64,000 nucleotides of DNA from UBA4416 sp963422675 (GCA_963422675.2 CAXVYS010000024.1:620001-684000), one strand, 5' to 3'. Shown: positions 19,672-28,061, numbered from the stretch's first letter. Translations and numbers: made by a program. Notes: a model not told the origin generated them from the letters alone.

Positions 19672-20349
19672 ATGACTCCGTTTCAAAATCCAACCATATA
19701 CCTTGGCGGTTTACGAATAGATGAACCGATTACAACCGTTACCGACTTTTTATTTATTGGTGTTTGCTTCTATGGCTTTTATAAAACAAAATCTTTTTCT
19801 GCCTATAAAGGCGCAAACCTATACCGTTGGTTCTTTTTATTAACAGGCTGTTCCTCTTTAGTAGCAGCACTTATCGGTCATGCATTTTTATATTACTTTG
19901 GCTGGGAAGCAAAAATTTATGGCTGGGTTACAGGAATCATCAGTGTATCGTTTGCACAATTTGCGGTACTACATCACACCCGAAAAACAATTGGAGAACA
20001 GGTTTTTAAAACACTTTATATCATTGATATTCTTGAAGTAATAGCCGCTTTTGTAATGACCTTTGTGATGTATTCATTTACGGCTGTGGAAATTCACACA
20101 GCTTATGTATTGGTTATTAATGTAACTGTTCTAGAATGGATCCACTATAAAAAAACCGGTTCGTTGCTAAGTAAGTATATGATATATGGTGTTGGTATTT
20201 CTGTTTTAGCGGTTCTGTGCCATGTTTTTAAAATTGCTTTTTCCGTTTGGTTCAATCACCTGGATCTAAGTCATATCTTTATGGCATTGAGCATGTACAT
20301 GATGTATAAAGGCGTAACCAAATTTAAACCAACAGAAATTTATAAATAA
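19672..20349 (+). CDS. Polytopic membrane protein in the hem cluster (possibly DUF6962)
   Basis: 225 residues with about seven hydrophobic segments. The first is ITTVTDFLFIGVCFYGFYK, and later ones contain His residues in or next to helices (GHAFLYYFG, FAVLHHTRKTIG, VLEWIHYKK, LAVLCHVFK). The overall look resembles the DUF6962 membrane family of Bacteroidota, recalled from memory and not verified. Placement between hemCD and hemB on the same strand makes a tetrapyrrole-related role possible, and intramembrane His residues could bind haem or metal; that is inference only. Gaps of 135 and 141 bp to its neighbours mean a shared transcript is not certain. Confidence 0.72.
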   Translation: MTPFQNPTIYLGGLRIDEPITTVTDFLFIGVCFYGFYKTKSFSAYKGANLYRWFFLLTGCSSLVAALIGHAFLYYFGWEAKIYGWVTGIISVSFAQFAVLHHTRKTIGEQVFKTLYIIDILEVIAAFVMTFVMYSFTAVEIHTAYVLVINVTVLEWIHYKKTGSLLSKYMIYGVGISVLAVLCHVFKIAFSVWFNHLDLSHIFMALSMYMMYKGVTKFKPTEIYK

Positions 20350-20490
20350 GAAACACCCTAACCATACACGACAGATCAGTTCATTTAAGAAATCGTAAAA
20401 CAAATCCGCGCCTATGCGCATAACCCGTTTTATCTGTGTTCTAACCTGTTCTCTTCTATGTCTCTCTGGTAAAAACAAAAAAAACAACCC

Positions 20491-21462
20491 ATGATCACAC
20501 ACCGCCCTCGCAGAAACCGCAAATCAGAAGTCATTAGAAATATGATACAGGAAAACCATGTATCGGTTCATGATTTTATTTATCCGTTGTTTTTAATTGA
20601 CGGGAAAAATAACAAGAGCGAAGTGAAATCCATGCCCGGTATTTTTCGCTGGAGTCCTGATTTGATCTTAAAAGAAATTGAAAGCTGTATGAAGCTTGGT
20701 ATTATGTCGTTTGATGTATTCCCCAGCATCAACGATAAACTGAAAGATAAAACAGCTACCGAGAGTTTAAATAAAAACGGGGTGTACTTAAAAACCTTAG
20801 CCCTGATTAAAAAGAAATTTCCTGAAGCTTGTATTATGACAGATGTTGCGATGGATCCTTACAGCAGCGATGGACATGATGGTTTGGTAGAAAATGGAAA
20901 AATAGTCAACGATAAAACCCTTGAAATCCTTGCAAAAATGGCTGTAGCACAAGCCGATTGTGGTATTGATATTATAGGGCCAAGCGACATGATGGATGGC
21001 CGTGTGGGCTTTATTCGTGAAGCACTGGATGATGCAGGACATGAAGACGTTTCCATTATGAGTTATACGGCAAAATATGCCAGTGGTTTTTATAATCCGT
21101 TTAGAGATGCTTTGGATAGTGCCCCAAAATTCGGTGATAAAAAAACGTACCAGATGAACCCGGCAAACAGCAAGGAAGCTTTAATTGAAGCGCAACTGGA
21201 TACGGAAGAAGGTGCGGATTTTTTAATGGTAAAACCCGCCTTAAGTTATTTAGATGTGATCAAAGACCTCAGCACGCATTTCGACCTGCCAATTGCAGCC
21301 TACAATGTAAGTGGTGAATATTCCATGGTAAAAGCAGCAGCGGCAAAAGGCTGGATAGACGGGGATCGTGTGCGTGATGAAATTTTATTAAGCATGAAAC
21401 GAGCCGGCGCTTCCGTGATCCTTACTTACTTTGCTAAAGAGTGGGCATTAAAGAATAAGTAA
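20491..21462 (+). CDS. hemB: Porphobilinogen synthase (delta-aminolevulinate dehydratase)
   Basis: 323 residues, family-typical. HemB condenses two 5-aminolevulinate molecules to porphobilinogen. The two Schiff-base lysines are visible: Lys195 in SYTAKYASGFYNPF and Lys248 in LMVKPALSYLD. The metal-site region reads ACIMTDVAMDPYSSDGHDG. It has Asp and few Cys, so the enzyme is the Mg-type rather than the Zn-type with a triple-Cys site. AQADCGIDIIGPSDMMDGRV is also intact. It completes the hemA-hemCD-hemB group that leads from glutamyl-tRNA to uroporphyrinogen III, apart from hemL. Confidence 0.95.
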   Translation: MITHRPRRNRKSEVIRNMIQENHVSVHDFIYPLFLIDGKNNKSEVKSMPGIFRWSPDLILKEIESCMKLGIMSFDVFPSINDKLKDKTATESLNKNGVYLKTLALIKKKFPEACIMTDVAMDPYSSDGHDGLVENGKIVNDKTLEILAKMAVAQADCGIDIIGPSDMMDGRVGFIREALDDAGHEDVSIMSYTAKYASGFYNPFRDALDSAPKFGDKKTYQMNPANSKEALIEAQLDTEEGADFLMVKPALSYLDVIKDLSTHFDLPIAAYNVSGEYSMVKAAAAKGWIDGDRVRDEILLSMKRAGASVILTYFAKEWALKNK

Positions 21463-21577
21463 TCTCAGATTACACTCCTGGGGTTCTCTTGATTTCTCAC
21501 AGAACAAGTTTTAAACCAGCTTGTTTTTGAAGCACAGATGTGCCACAAATTAGCTCATTATTTTCTCCTGTTTTATA

Positions 21578-21606
21578 TTGCATTTAAGTTTTATGCCATA
21601 AATTTG
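21578..21606 (+). promoter_or_regulatory. Promoter of the putative zinc peptidase gene
   Basis: TTG at 21578-21580, an 18-bp spacer and an exact TAnnTTTG box (TAAATTTG) at 21599-21606. It lies inside the upstream extension of the reading frame, so the true start is the ATG at 21625, not 21538. Confidence 0.65.
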
Positions 21607-21624
21607 TGTTTATACCCTACACAT

Positions 21625-23055
21625 ATGAAAGCGTTTCTATTGATTGCATTTATTTTTATGGTACAGGCGTTTAGCTTTAGCCAACAAATTGTACACCTAA
21701 AATACAGCAAACCCTTTGCACTCCTAAAGTTTTTGGAAACCGCTAAAGGGGGGCATGGCATCTCTCGAACATTTAAAACGCAGATCGATTCTGCTAAAGT
21801 TTTGATGGATCCCCAATTCAAAACCCTTGTAAAAATGTATCAGTCCATAGAGCTGGATTATACCTACTCCCGACAGAATTATCCCGAAAAAAGAAAACAT
21901 ACCACCTCCACCTGGGATCTACTCTGCATTGCTTCTATTTCTTCCAACACAACCGACGATTTTTTTAACCGTATTATAGGTATACTTCCCAACGATGATT
22001 ATTTAAAACTAAAACAGGTGTTTACAAAGGGTGAGCCTTTCTACAATGAATTTATGTTTACAAAAAACGAAGCCGCTATCAATAACGAACTACAGGAACT
22101 GAATGACCTTTCTCCAAAGCTGAATGACCTCTTCGAGAAATTCAAATATTTTTATGGCAGTAGCTGGGAAAAATCAATCCCATTTAATTTAGCTATTTAT
22201 CCTATTTACGGTAAACATGGCCAAACAACGGCCACGCCTCATGCCAATAGTTTGGAAATGGGCTTTTTATTGGACGAAAAGAAGAATAACGACCTAGCAG
22301 CTGTGGGCATGCATGAAATGTGTCATGTATTATTTGAAGAACAACCACTCTTTATTCAACAACAACTCGACAGCACATTTAATAAACCCTCCGATAAATA
22401 CGCACAACTTGCGTACCGTTATATCGACGAGGCGCTTGCTACAGCTTTAGGAAACGGTTATGCCTATAATTATTTATCCGGTAAATCGGATACCTCAGAG
22501 TGGTATAACGATACCTATATTAATTTATATGCTAAAGCGATTTATCCCTTAGTCTTTGTATATGTTGAAGAACATAAACCAATGGATAAAGCCTTCGTAC
22601 TAAAAGCAATTGACGTATTTAAAAAAACGTTTCCTGATGCCTTATATGATATTGATGCTGCCATGATGACCTCCGATTCTTATTTTGAAGATGATTCTAC
22701 AGAAGTGATTGATGGTTTGCGAAACACCTTGTATTCTACCTTTAGAATTGCGATGAGCAGCACCTACATTCCATTTAAAGACAAAGACGCACAGGAAAAC
22801 CTAAAGACTTCGGAACAAGCACAACTAGTTGTAATACACAAAAATCAAATGCAGAATTTAGCCTTACTGACAACTCAGTTTAAAAACCTTAAAGAATTGC
22901 CTAAACAAAAAAATATGCTTATCAGCTTTCTTGATAAAAACAGCAGACCTGTGATGATCATTCTTGCTGAAAACCAGGCCAAGGCGATGGAAGGAATAAC
23001 CCTTTTAAAAGCCCAGAAGAAAATTAATCTAAAAAAACTCTGGGTAAGTTTTTAA
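21625..23055 (+). CDS. Secreted putative zinc metallopeptidase of unknown family (HExxH)
   Basis: 476 residues from the ATG at 21625, which begins a signal peptide (KAFLLIAFIFMVQAFSFSQ). The mature protein has AAVGMHEMCHVLFEEQ with HEMCH at residues 230-234 and a second acidic site, Glu269, in YIDEALATALGNG. That is an HExxH...E arrangement as in gluzincins. A long C-terminal region (about 290-476) follows with no recognised domain. A zinc peptidase is a reasonable inference from the motif and spacing, but I do not recognise the family, and DUF4932-like proteins are one possibility. It stands alone between hemB and a convergent DoxX gene. Confidence 0.7.
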   Translation: MKAFLLIAFIFMVQAFSFSQQIVHLKYSKPFALLKFLETAKGGHGISRTFKTQIDSAKVLMDPQFKTLVKMYQSIELDYTYSRQNYPEKRKHTTSTWDLLCIASISSNTTDDFFNRIIGILPNDDYLKLKQVFTKGEPFYNEFMFTKNEAAINNELQELNDLSPKLNDLFEKFKYFYGSSWEKSIPFNLAIYPIYGKHGQTTATPHANSLEMGFLLDEKKNNDLAAVGMHEMCHVLFEEQPLFIQQQLDSTFNKPSDKYAQLAYRYIDEALATALGNGYAYNYLSGKSDTSEWYNDTYINLYAKAIYPLVFVYVEEHKPMDKAFVLKAIDVFKKTFPDALYDIDAAMMTSDSYFEDDSTEVIDGLRNTLYSTFRIAMSSTYIPFKDKDAQENLKTSEQAQLVVIHKNQMQNLALLTTQFKNLKELPKQKNMLISFLDKNSRPVMIILAENQAKAMEGITLLKAQKKINLKKLWVSF

Positions 23056-23143
23056 TATAAAATTAAAGCGGTGTATAAATTTAACCGGTTGTACCACCAT
23101 GTAGTAGCCATATTGAGAAACATTCTTGAAACAGGTCCTATCT

Positions 23144-23545
23144 TTAATTATAAATCGCCTTCTTAAAATTAAAAGGCTTGTTATACTTTTTATAAACCAA
23201 CCACGACCAGCGTATTAAAATATACTGAAGCGGCAATCTGAATACAGAGATCCAAAACATTAAACCACCCTGGCGGTAAGTATCAATCAACATTTGCACA
23301 TGTACAGTGGTAAAAACCACGAGCATGGCCATGATGAGAAGTGAGGAAGCTTTTCGTGTTTTTAAAGGCAGCATCCCTATACCTAACAGGATTTCGCAAA
23401 CCCCGCTAATATAAATTAAAAGCAAGGGCATTGGAAAATACCAGGGCATGATTTTTAAATAAAATCCGGGATGCGCAAAATGGTTAACACCTGCGCCAAC
23501 GTATACAAGGCACATAATTAAAAGCCAAACGTTTTTTTGAGTCAT
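23144..23545 (-). CDS. DoxX-like four-helix membrane protein
   Basis: 133 residues, four hydrophobic segments. The pattern VYVGAGVNHFAHPGFYLKIMP at the first helix, then YISGVCEILLGIGML and a late WISVFRLPLQYILIRW, is typical of small DoxX/DoxD-like proteins. These are integral inner-membrane proteins linked in some species to quinone or thiosulfate oxidation, but mostly of unknown function. Same strand and downstream of the HAD gene with a 53-bp gap. Confidence 0.8.
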   Translation of the reverse strand: MTQKNVWLLIMCLVYVGAGVNHFAHPGFYLKIMPWYFPMPLLLIYISGVCEILLGIGMLPLKTRKASSLLIMAMLVVFTTVHVQMLIDTYRQGGLMFWISVFRLPLQYILIRWSWLVYKKYNKPFNFKKAIYN

Positions 23546-23598
23546 GAGGTGGATGGTTTGATAACACCACTATATACGAAGTGAATTCAAAAACAGAC

Positions 23599-24306
23599 TT
23601 ACTGTTGTTTCGATTCAACAATTTCTCTATTTAGTGTAGTGAAATACACCGGAGATGTTGCTCTTCTTAAATCTAAATAAGAGTTATATACTTCCGAATA
23701 ATTTTTCCGTTCTGTGATCACCTCATTAAAATTTCCATTTAAGCCAATCAGTAATTCACAAGCTTCTCTTACCGCGTGTTGCCCGCTGGTAGCCCCTGTA
23801 ACGTAATCCGCCAGCTGGTGTTTGGTCACATATTCATTAAATAAAGGATTGGCCGGGCGCGGAATAAAAATACGCACACCACAAATTTCTGCTAAACCCA
23901 AATCCAGCACGTCATCAAACACAAAACAAATCTGGCTTGGCTGCAAATTGTTAAGTTCACACAAATGCTTCGTAGCTTCTGTTTTATTCGCAAATTTCGA
24001 ATACGAATAATGAAAGCGTTCCCTGTCAATAAAGGTAAAAGCAGCCGTATTCTTTTCTCCGGAAATAATGGCCGTTAAAGGAATATCTTTATGATTTAAA
24101 TAATAGGAAAACCTCAACAGGTTTGTTCCCATACTATCTGCTTCACTAAACTTACTATCTAAATTATGATCTTTTCCTGCATTTGTAAATACCCCATCCC
24201 AATCAAATACAAAGGCTCTGATATGTTTTAGTTTTTCAATAATATCTGCTTCGGGAATGTTGAATTGCCCGCCTGCCATGGTAAATAGTTGTGTGATGTG
24301 TGACAT
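23599..24306 (-). CDS. HAD-superfamily phosphatase, KdsC-like
   Basis: 235 residues. HAD motif I is FDWDGVFT with Asp35 and Asp37. Motif II is likely ISGEKN, a Lys-containing stretch (FANKTEATKHL) supplies motif III, and FVFDDVLDLG supplies motif IV. The DxDGVxT form and the absence of a large cap domain resemble KdsC (KDO-8-phosphate phosphatase) and related cytidylyltransferase-linked phosphatases. It is longer than classical KdsC (about 170-190 residues) because of a C-terminal extension ending SPVYFTTLNREIVESKQQ. No other KDO gene is adjacent, so the substrate is left open. Confidence 0.75.
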   Translation of the reverse strand: MSHITQLFTMAGGQFNIPEADIIEKLKHIRAFVFDWDGVFTNAGKDHNLDSKFSEADSMGTNLLRFSYYLNHKDIPLTAIISGEKNTAAFTFIDRERFHYSYSKFANKTEATKHLCELNNLQPSQICFVFDDVLDLGLAEICGVRIFIPRPANPLFNEYVTKHQLADYVTGATSGQHAVREACELLIGLNGNFNEVITERKNYSEVYNSYLDLRRATSPVYFTTLNREIVESKQQ

Positions 24307-24613
24307 AGTTCTTTTCTACTAATTGAGTTGACTCTATTGATGCTGAGTAATATTATTTTTAAACGGCCTGTATAAAGATATGGTAAAATTAGGATGTCTA
24401 AAAGTTATCCTTAAAATTTCAGGTGATTGAGGTTCTATACAATCAAAAATCTATCTATCCGGGATGAACGGTTTGAGCCTTATGAGATGACCTTACAGAA
24501 CTATTTTGAGCTTTTCAAAAAAACAAAACAAACCCCTGACATAGGGCTGTCACACTCCCATTTTATCTTTGTTGAAAATAACACTTATTTAAACACCTTA
24601 AAAAATAAAGAAA
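24307..24613. other. Gene-free stretch with the VOC-gene promoter and a palindrome
   Basis: 307 bp between divergent genes. A plus-strand frame at 24427-24696 begins with TTG and overlaps both the promoter and the VOC gene, so I do not accept it. Useful content is the inverted repeat at 24537-24552 and the -7 box at 24564-24571. The rest shows no structure I can name. Confidence 0.6.
24537..24571 (+). promoter_or_regulatory. Promoter of the VOC-YdeI pair with a palindromic operator candidate
   Basis: An exact TAnnTTTG box, TATCTTTG, is at 24564-24571. Where the -33 element should be there is instead an inverted repeat TGACA-N6-TGTCA (24537-24541 and 24548-24552). A dimeric regulator bound there would cover the -33 region, so repression or activation at this site is plausible. 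The regulator is not encoded nearby. Confidence 0.5.
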
Positions 24614-25036
24614 ATGGAAAAAGCACATGTATTAAGAGGTCTGGCAACCATAAACTTTTATGCTACCAACCACGAAGCAGCAAAAAAATGGTATAGCGAA
24701 TTTTTAGGTATTGAACCCTACTTTAATGTTCCGGGCTACACCGAATTTCGAATTGGTGACTACCAAAACGAATTAGGGATAATTGACGCCAACTATGCGC
24801 CGGAAGGTTATTCAACAAAAGCATCAGGAGCCATCGCTCATTGGCACGTGGACGATCTGAAAACGACACTCGACAAACTGATATCTATGGGAGCAACCGA
24901 ATATCAGCCAATTACGGATCATAGTGGCGGAAGTGGCCGTTTTGTAACAGCTTCTGTAGTGGATCCTTTTGGAAATATCCTTGGCATTATGACCAATGCA
25001 CATTATCTTGAAATAGTACATCAAAAACACACATAG
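24614..25036 (+). CDS. VOC-family (glyoxalase/bleomycin-resistance fold) protein
   Basis: 140 residues. One VOC domain made of two beta-alpha-beta-beta-beta units: LATINFYATNHEAAKKWYSEF with the start of a metal-site strand, and AIAHWHVDDLKTTLDKLISMG followed by RFVTASVVDPFGNILGIM. The His in AHWHVDD and the DPFGN turn are typical. VOC proteins bind a metal and act as lyases, isomerases, dioxygenases or drug-binding proteins; the substrate cannot be read from sequence. It is followed after 5 bp by the YdeI-like gene. Confidence 0.85.
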   Translation: MEKAHVLRGLATINFYATNHEAAKKWYSEFLGIEPYFNVPGYTEFRIGDYQNELGIIDANYAPEGYSTKASGAIAHWHVDDLKTTLDKLISMGATEYQPITDHSGGSGRFVTASVVDPFGNILGIMTNAHYLEIVHQKHT

Positions 25037-25041
25037 GTAGT

Positions 25042-25428
25042 ATGGAAACAAAAGATGGGAAACAGGCGGTGTATGCCAAAACAAGAGCACAGTGGCGAAC
25101 ATGGCTGCAACGAAACAGCCGGGCTGAAAAATCTGTTTGGTTAATTCTGTACCATAAGAAAAGCAATACGCAAAGCGTTAATCTTAACGATGCTACAGAA
25201 GAAGCCTTATGTTTTGGCTGGATAGACAGCCTGTGTAAAAAGCGGGATGCGGAAAGCTTCTATCTGACGTTTACACCCCGCAATCCTAAAAAAAGTAAAT
25301 GGAGTAAGCCTAACAGGGAACGCGCCCAACGAATGATCGAAAAAGGCTTAATGACCCCATATGGACAGGAGCTTATTGATATTGCTAAAAGCACCGGGAA
25401 ATGGGAATTTACAGAGGTCGAAAAATAA
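25042..25428 (+). CDS. YdeI/OmpD-associated family protein, C-terminally short
   Basis: 128 residues. Family core: RAQWRTWLQRNSRAEKSVWL, EEALCFGWIDSLCKK, FTPRNPKKSKWSKPNRERAQ. Family members are usually near 190 residues. Here the frame stops after GKWEFTEVEK, about 60 residues early. After the stop another reading frame (from 25421) reads SKNKQAFA, which resembles the NKxAF motif expected further on in full-length members. The gene may be a naturally short form or may have lost its C-terminus. It is probably co-transcribed with the VOC gene. Confidence 0.75.
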   Translation: METKDGKQAVYAKTRAQWRTWLQRNSRAEKSVWLILYHKKSNTQSVNLNDATEEALCFGWIDSLCKKRDAESFYLTFTPRNPKKSKWSKPNRERAQRMIEKGLMTPYGQELIDIAKSTGKWEFTEVEK

Positions 25429-25459
25429 GCAGGCTTTTGCTTAAACATCTTTTGAAAAC

Positions 25460-25497
25460 AAAAACCCTTTTTCACCGGCTGGTGAAAAAGGGTTTTT
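25460..25497. terminator. Bidirectional terminator
   Basis: Perfect 17-bp stem (25460-25476 and 25481-25497; core CCCTTTTTCACC / GGTGAAAAAGGG), loop GGCT, with A-run and T-run on either side. It lies between the converging YdeI-like and transaldolase-CBS genes. Confidence 0.9.
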
Positions 25498-25519
25498 ATA
25501 TTAGTTTTAATTCTAATGA

Positions 25520-26530
25520 TTATCCTTTCATGTCCTGGATATCCAACATCCCAACCGGTTTGCCGCCTTCAGTTACAACGATCGTATCTACATTGGTTTT
25601 CTTAAATAAAGAGCTGGCATCATTCAATAACACATTACCGTCAATGGTAATTGGTTCTCTGTATTCAAGATCAGATAAGTTTTTAGATAAAATATCTCTT
25701 CCTTTTTCTCCGATAAGTTTTCTTAAGCTTCCATCTGTAAATACACCTTTAATGCTTCCATCCGCTTTAGTAACCGTAACAGCCCCAAAACCAAACTCTG
25801 TCATTTTAACGATAGCATCTGTAACAGATGTGTTTTCTGTTACTAATGGATTAATTCCTTTAATGGCTTCTTTTACTTTTACCATCATTAAACGCGTATC
25901 CTGGATAAACTGATCAGTACCTAAAGTAGTGAAATTGTTTTCCGTTAATTGTTTGATGATTTTTAATGGAACTGTAATTGTATGAACACCAATGTTAATA
26001 GCATTACGCACATGCTCCGCATTACGTACAGAAGAGAACATGATTTTAGTATCGTAATCATATAAATCAACCGCATCCACACATTGTTGAACTAATGCTA
26101 ACGCATCGTGTCCCTGATCCTGTAAACGGCCAACTAAAGGGCAAACGTACGTTGCACCTGCCTGCATAGCCATATAAGCTTGTTGTAAGGTATATACCAA
26201 ATGTACATTTACCAAATATCCTTTATCGCGTAGCATTTTGCAGGCACGAACACCTTCTAATGAAACAGGGATCTTAAACACCGTTTTTTTAGGGTCTAAA
26301 CCTAAAGCTAACTGACGTTCAGCTTCCGCTAATACTTCTTCTGCAGAGTTTCCTAATGCTTCGATCTGAAGCACAGGAACTATTTTGCTTAATTTTACAA
26401 TAGTTCCGTCAATATCCGTAATACCTTCTTTTTGCATAAAAGTAGGCGTAGTCGTTAATCCATTTAAAAACCCTAATTTAAATCCTTCTTCAATTTCTTT
26501 AAGGTTTGCTGAATCTAAGTATAATTCCAT
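25520..26530 (-). CDS. Transaldolase/F6P-aldolase-like protein fused to a CBS-domain pair
   Basis: 336 residues. Residues 1-220 form a TalC/FSA-type TIM barrel: LYLDSANLKEIEEG, Lys86 in TVFKIPVSLEGV as the Schiff-base lysine, then NVHLVYTLQQAYMAMQAGA and VCPLVGRLQDQG. Residues about 229-336 are two CBS repeats (ITINPLV-like start, then GVFTDGSLRKLIGEKG and GKPVGMLDIQDMKG), closest in style to the CBS part of arabinose-5-phosphate isomerase KdsD. CBS pairs bind nucleotides or nucleotide sugars and regulate attached enzymes. The barrel alone would act in sugar-phosphate exchange (transaldolase) or aldol cleavage; the CBS pair suggests allosteric control. It is monocistronic. Confidence 0.82.
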   Translation of the reverse strand: MELYLDSANLKEIEEGFKLGFLNGLTTTPTFMQKEGITDIDGTIVKLSKIVPVLQIEALGNSAEEVLAEAERQLALGLDPKKTVFKIPVSLEGVRACKMLRDKGYLVNVHLVYTLQQAYMAMQAGATYVCPLVGRLQDQGHDALALVQQCVDAVDLYDYDTKIMFSSVRNAEHVRNAINIGVHTITVPLKIIKQLTENNFTTLGTDQFIQDTRLMMVKVKEAIKGINPLVTENTSVTDAIVKMTEFGFGAVTVTKADGSIKGVFTDGSLRKLIGEKGRDILSKNLSDLEYREPITIDGNVLLNDASSLFKKTNVDTIVVTEGGKPVGMLDIQDMKG

Positions 26531-26680
26531 TTGTTTTGTTTTTGTTAAGCTTCAAATATAAGTTTAAAAGAGCAAAATGCCCAAATTTTAATTTTTAGTT
26601 ATTCTATCGGTTTTCAACACAAATCCCTTAAGTCTTTGAACTTGCAACGTCTTGCATTTCTTTTATCAAAGAGTCCCTTT

Positions 26681-27874
26681 CTACCCTTCAATTGCTCTTA
26701 CACCAGGCAGGCTGCCCTGCTCTATGTATTCTAATAAGGCACCACCACCGGTACTTACATAACTTACCTGTTCTGCCAGGTTGTATTTATTAATAGCGGC
26801 AACACTGTCGCCACCACCAATTAAAGAGAAGGCTCCTTTTTTAGTGGCCTCTGCAATTGCTAAAGCTACCTGTTTGGTGCCATTTTCAAAACTGCTCATT
26901 TCAAATACACCCATTGGCCCGTTCCATAAAATGGTTTTGGAGTTTTTAATAACGTCGCTATACGTTTTAATGGTATCATCACTAATATCCAGGCCCATCC
27001 ACCCATCAGGAATAGCATTGATATTGCTTTCTTTAATGTTAGCATCGTTGGCAAAATTATCAGCAATAATAGCATCTGTAGGGATGTATAATTTTACTCC
27101 CCGGCCTTTTGCTTTTTGCAATAATTCTTTGGCAAGCTCTAATTTATCATCTTCACATAAGGATTTACCAATGGTTCCTCCCATAGCCTTTACAAACGTA
27201 AAAGCCATGCCACCACCAATTAAAATATTATTTGCCTTATTCATTAACTGCTCAATAATTAAAATTTTATCGCTCACTTTTGCTCCACCTACAATAGCTG
27301 TAAAAGGTGCTTCGGCACCATTAATTACCTTATCAATACTAGCCACTTCCCCTGCCATTACGTAGCCAAAACACTTGGCATCATTTGCATAAAATTGTGC
27401 AATAACCGCTGTAGAAGCGTGTGAACGGTGGGCAGTACCAAACGCATCATTTACATAAATGTCACCATGCTTACTTAATTTCTCAGCAAAAGCAGCATCT
27501 CCTTTTTCTTCTTCTTTATAAAAACGAAGGTTCTCTAATAATAACACCTGTCCCGACTTTAACGCCGCTGACTTTGCAAAAGCATCTGCACCAATACAAT
27601 CATCTGCAAATTGTACTTCTGTTCCTATTAAGTTGCTAACGGTTTTTACAATATGTTTTAAAGAATACTTGTTGGTTGGCCCTTCTTTTGGTCGTCCTAA
27701 ATGCGACATTAAAATAACACTCCCGCCTTTCTCAAGAATTTGTTTAATCGTTGGTGCCGCTGCCCTGATACGGGTTTCGTCGGTTACATCAAATGCATCA
27801 TTTAAAGGAACATTAAAATCTACGCGAATCAAAGCGCGCTTGTGTTCAAAATTAAGGTTGTCTATAGTCTTCAT
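26681..27874 (-). CDS. pgk: Phosphoglycerate kinase
   Basis: 397 residues from the ATG at 27874. An in-frame GTG at 27895 is possible but lies on the -7 promoter box, so it is rejected. Pgk transfers phosphate from 1,3-bisphosphoglycerate to ADP in glycolysis. Signatures are KRALIRVDFNVPLN at the N-terminus, SHLGRPKEG, NDAFGTAHRSHAS and the nucleotide site GGGDSVAAINKYNL near the C-terminus, with a closing STGGGALLEYIEQGSLPG. The length matches the family. Confidence 0.96.
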   Translation of the reverse strand: MKTIDNLNFEHKRALIRVDFNVPLNDAFDVTDETRIRAAAPTIKQILEKGGSVILMSHLGRPKEGPTNKYSLKHIVKTVSNLIGTEVQFADDCIGADAFAKSAALKSGQVLLLENLRFYKEEEKGDAAFAEKLSKHGDIYVNDAFGTAHRSHASTAVIAQFYANDAKCFGYVMAGEVASIDKVINGAEAPFTAIVGGAKVSDKILIIEQLMNKANNILIGGGMAFTFVKAMGGTIGKSLCEDDKLELAKELLQKAKGRGVKLYIPTDAIIADNFANDANIKESNINAIPDGWMGLDISDDTIKTYSDVIKNSKTILWNGPMGVFEMSSFENGTKQVALAIAEATKKGAFSLIGGGDSVAAINKYNLAEQVSYVSTGGGALLEYIEQGSLPGVRAIEG

Positions 27875-27894
27875 GGTATCGTAAATTAAAGGCA

Positions 27895-27902
27895 CAAATT
27901 TA
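27895..27902 (-). promoter_or_regulatory. -7 promoter box of pgk
   Basis: On the minus strand the sequence is TAAATTTG, an exact TAnnTTTG box, 20 bp before the pgk ATG. A TTG lies 15 bp upstream of it, shorter than the usual spacing, so the -33 element is uncertain. Confidence 0.55.
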
Positions 27903-28061
27903 ATCTAATTACCAAAACAATAATTCATTATCTGTAATTATGTTGTATAGCTGAAATAGCCATTGTGAATCCATGAGTAATAAACAGCTCTTCATAAGAG
28001 CATTCATCCAAATAGAATCCATTTTCTGGAATCGGAAGATAACTGTAAAAAATTACCGGCT

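Noticed and set aside
24427..24696. 89-codon plus-strand frame before the VOC gene
   Set aside because: It starts with TTG, contains the VOC promoter and overlaps the VOC start in another frame.
25401..25913. 170-codon plus-strand frame across the terminator
   Set aside because: It runs through a strong bidirectional terminator and is antisense to the transaldolase-CBS gene.
26781..27365. 194-codon plus-strand frame
   Set aside because: It is the mirror of pgk codons, hydrophobic low-complexity translation with no family.
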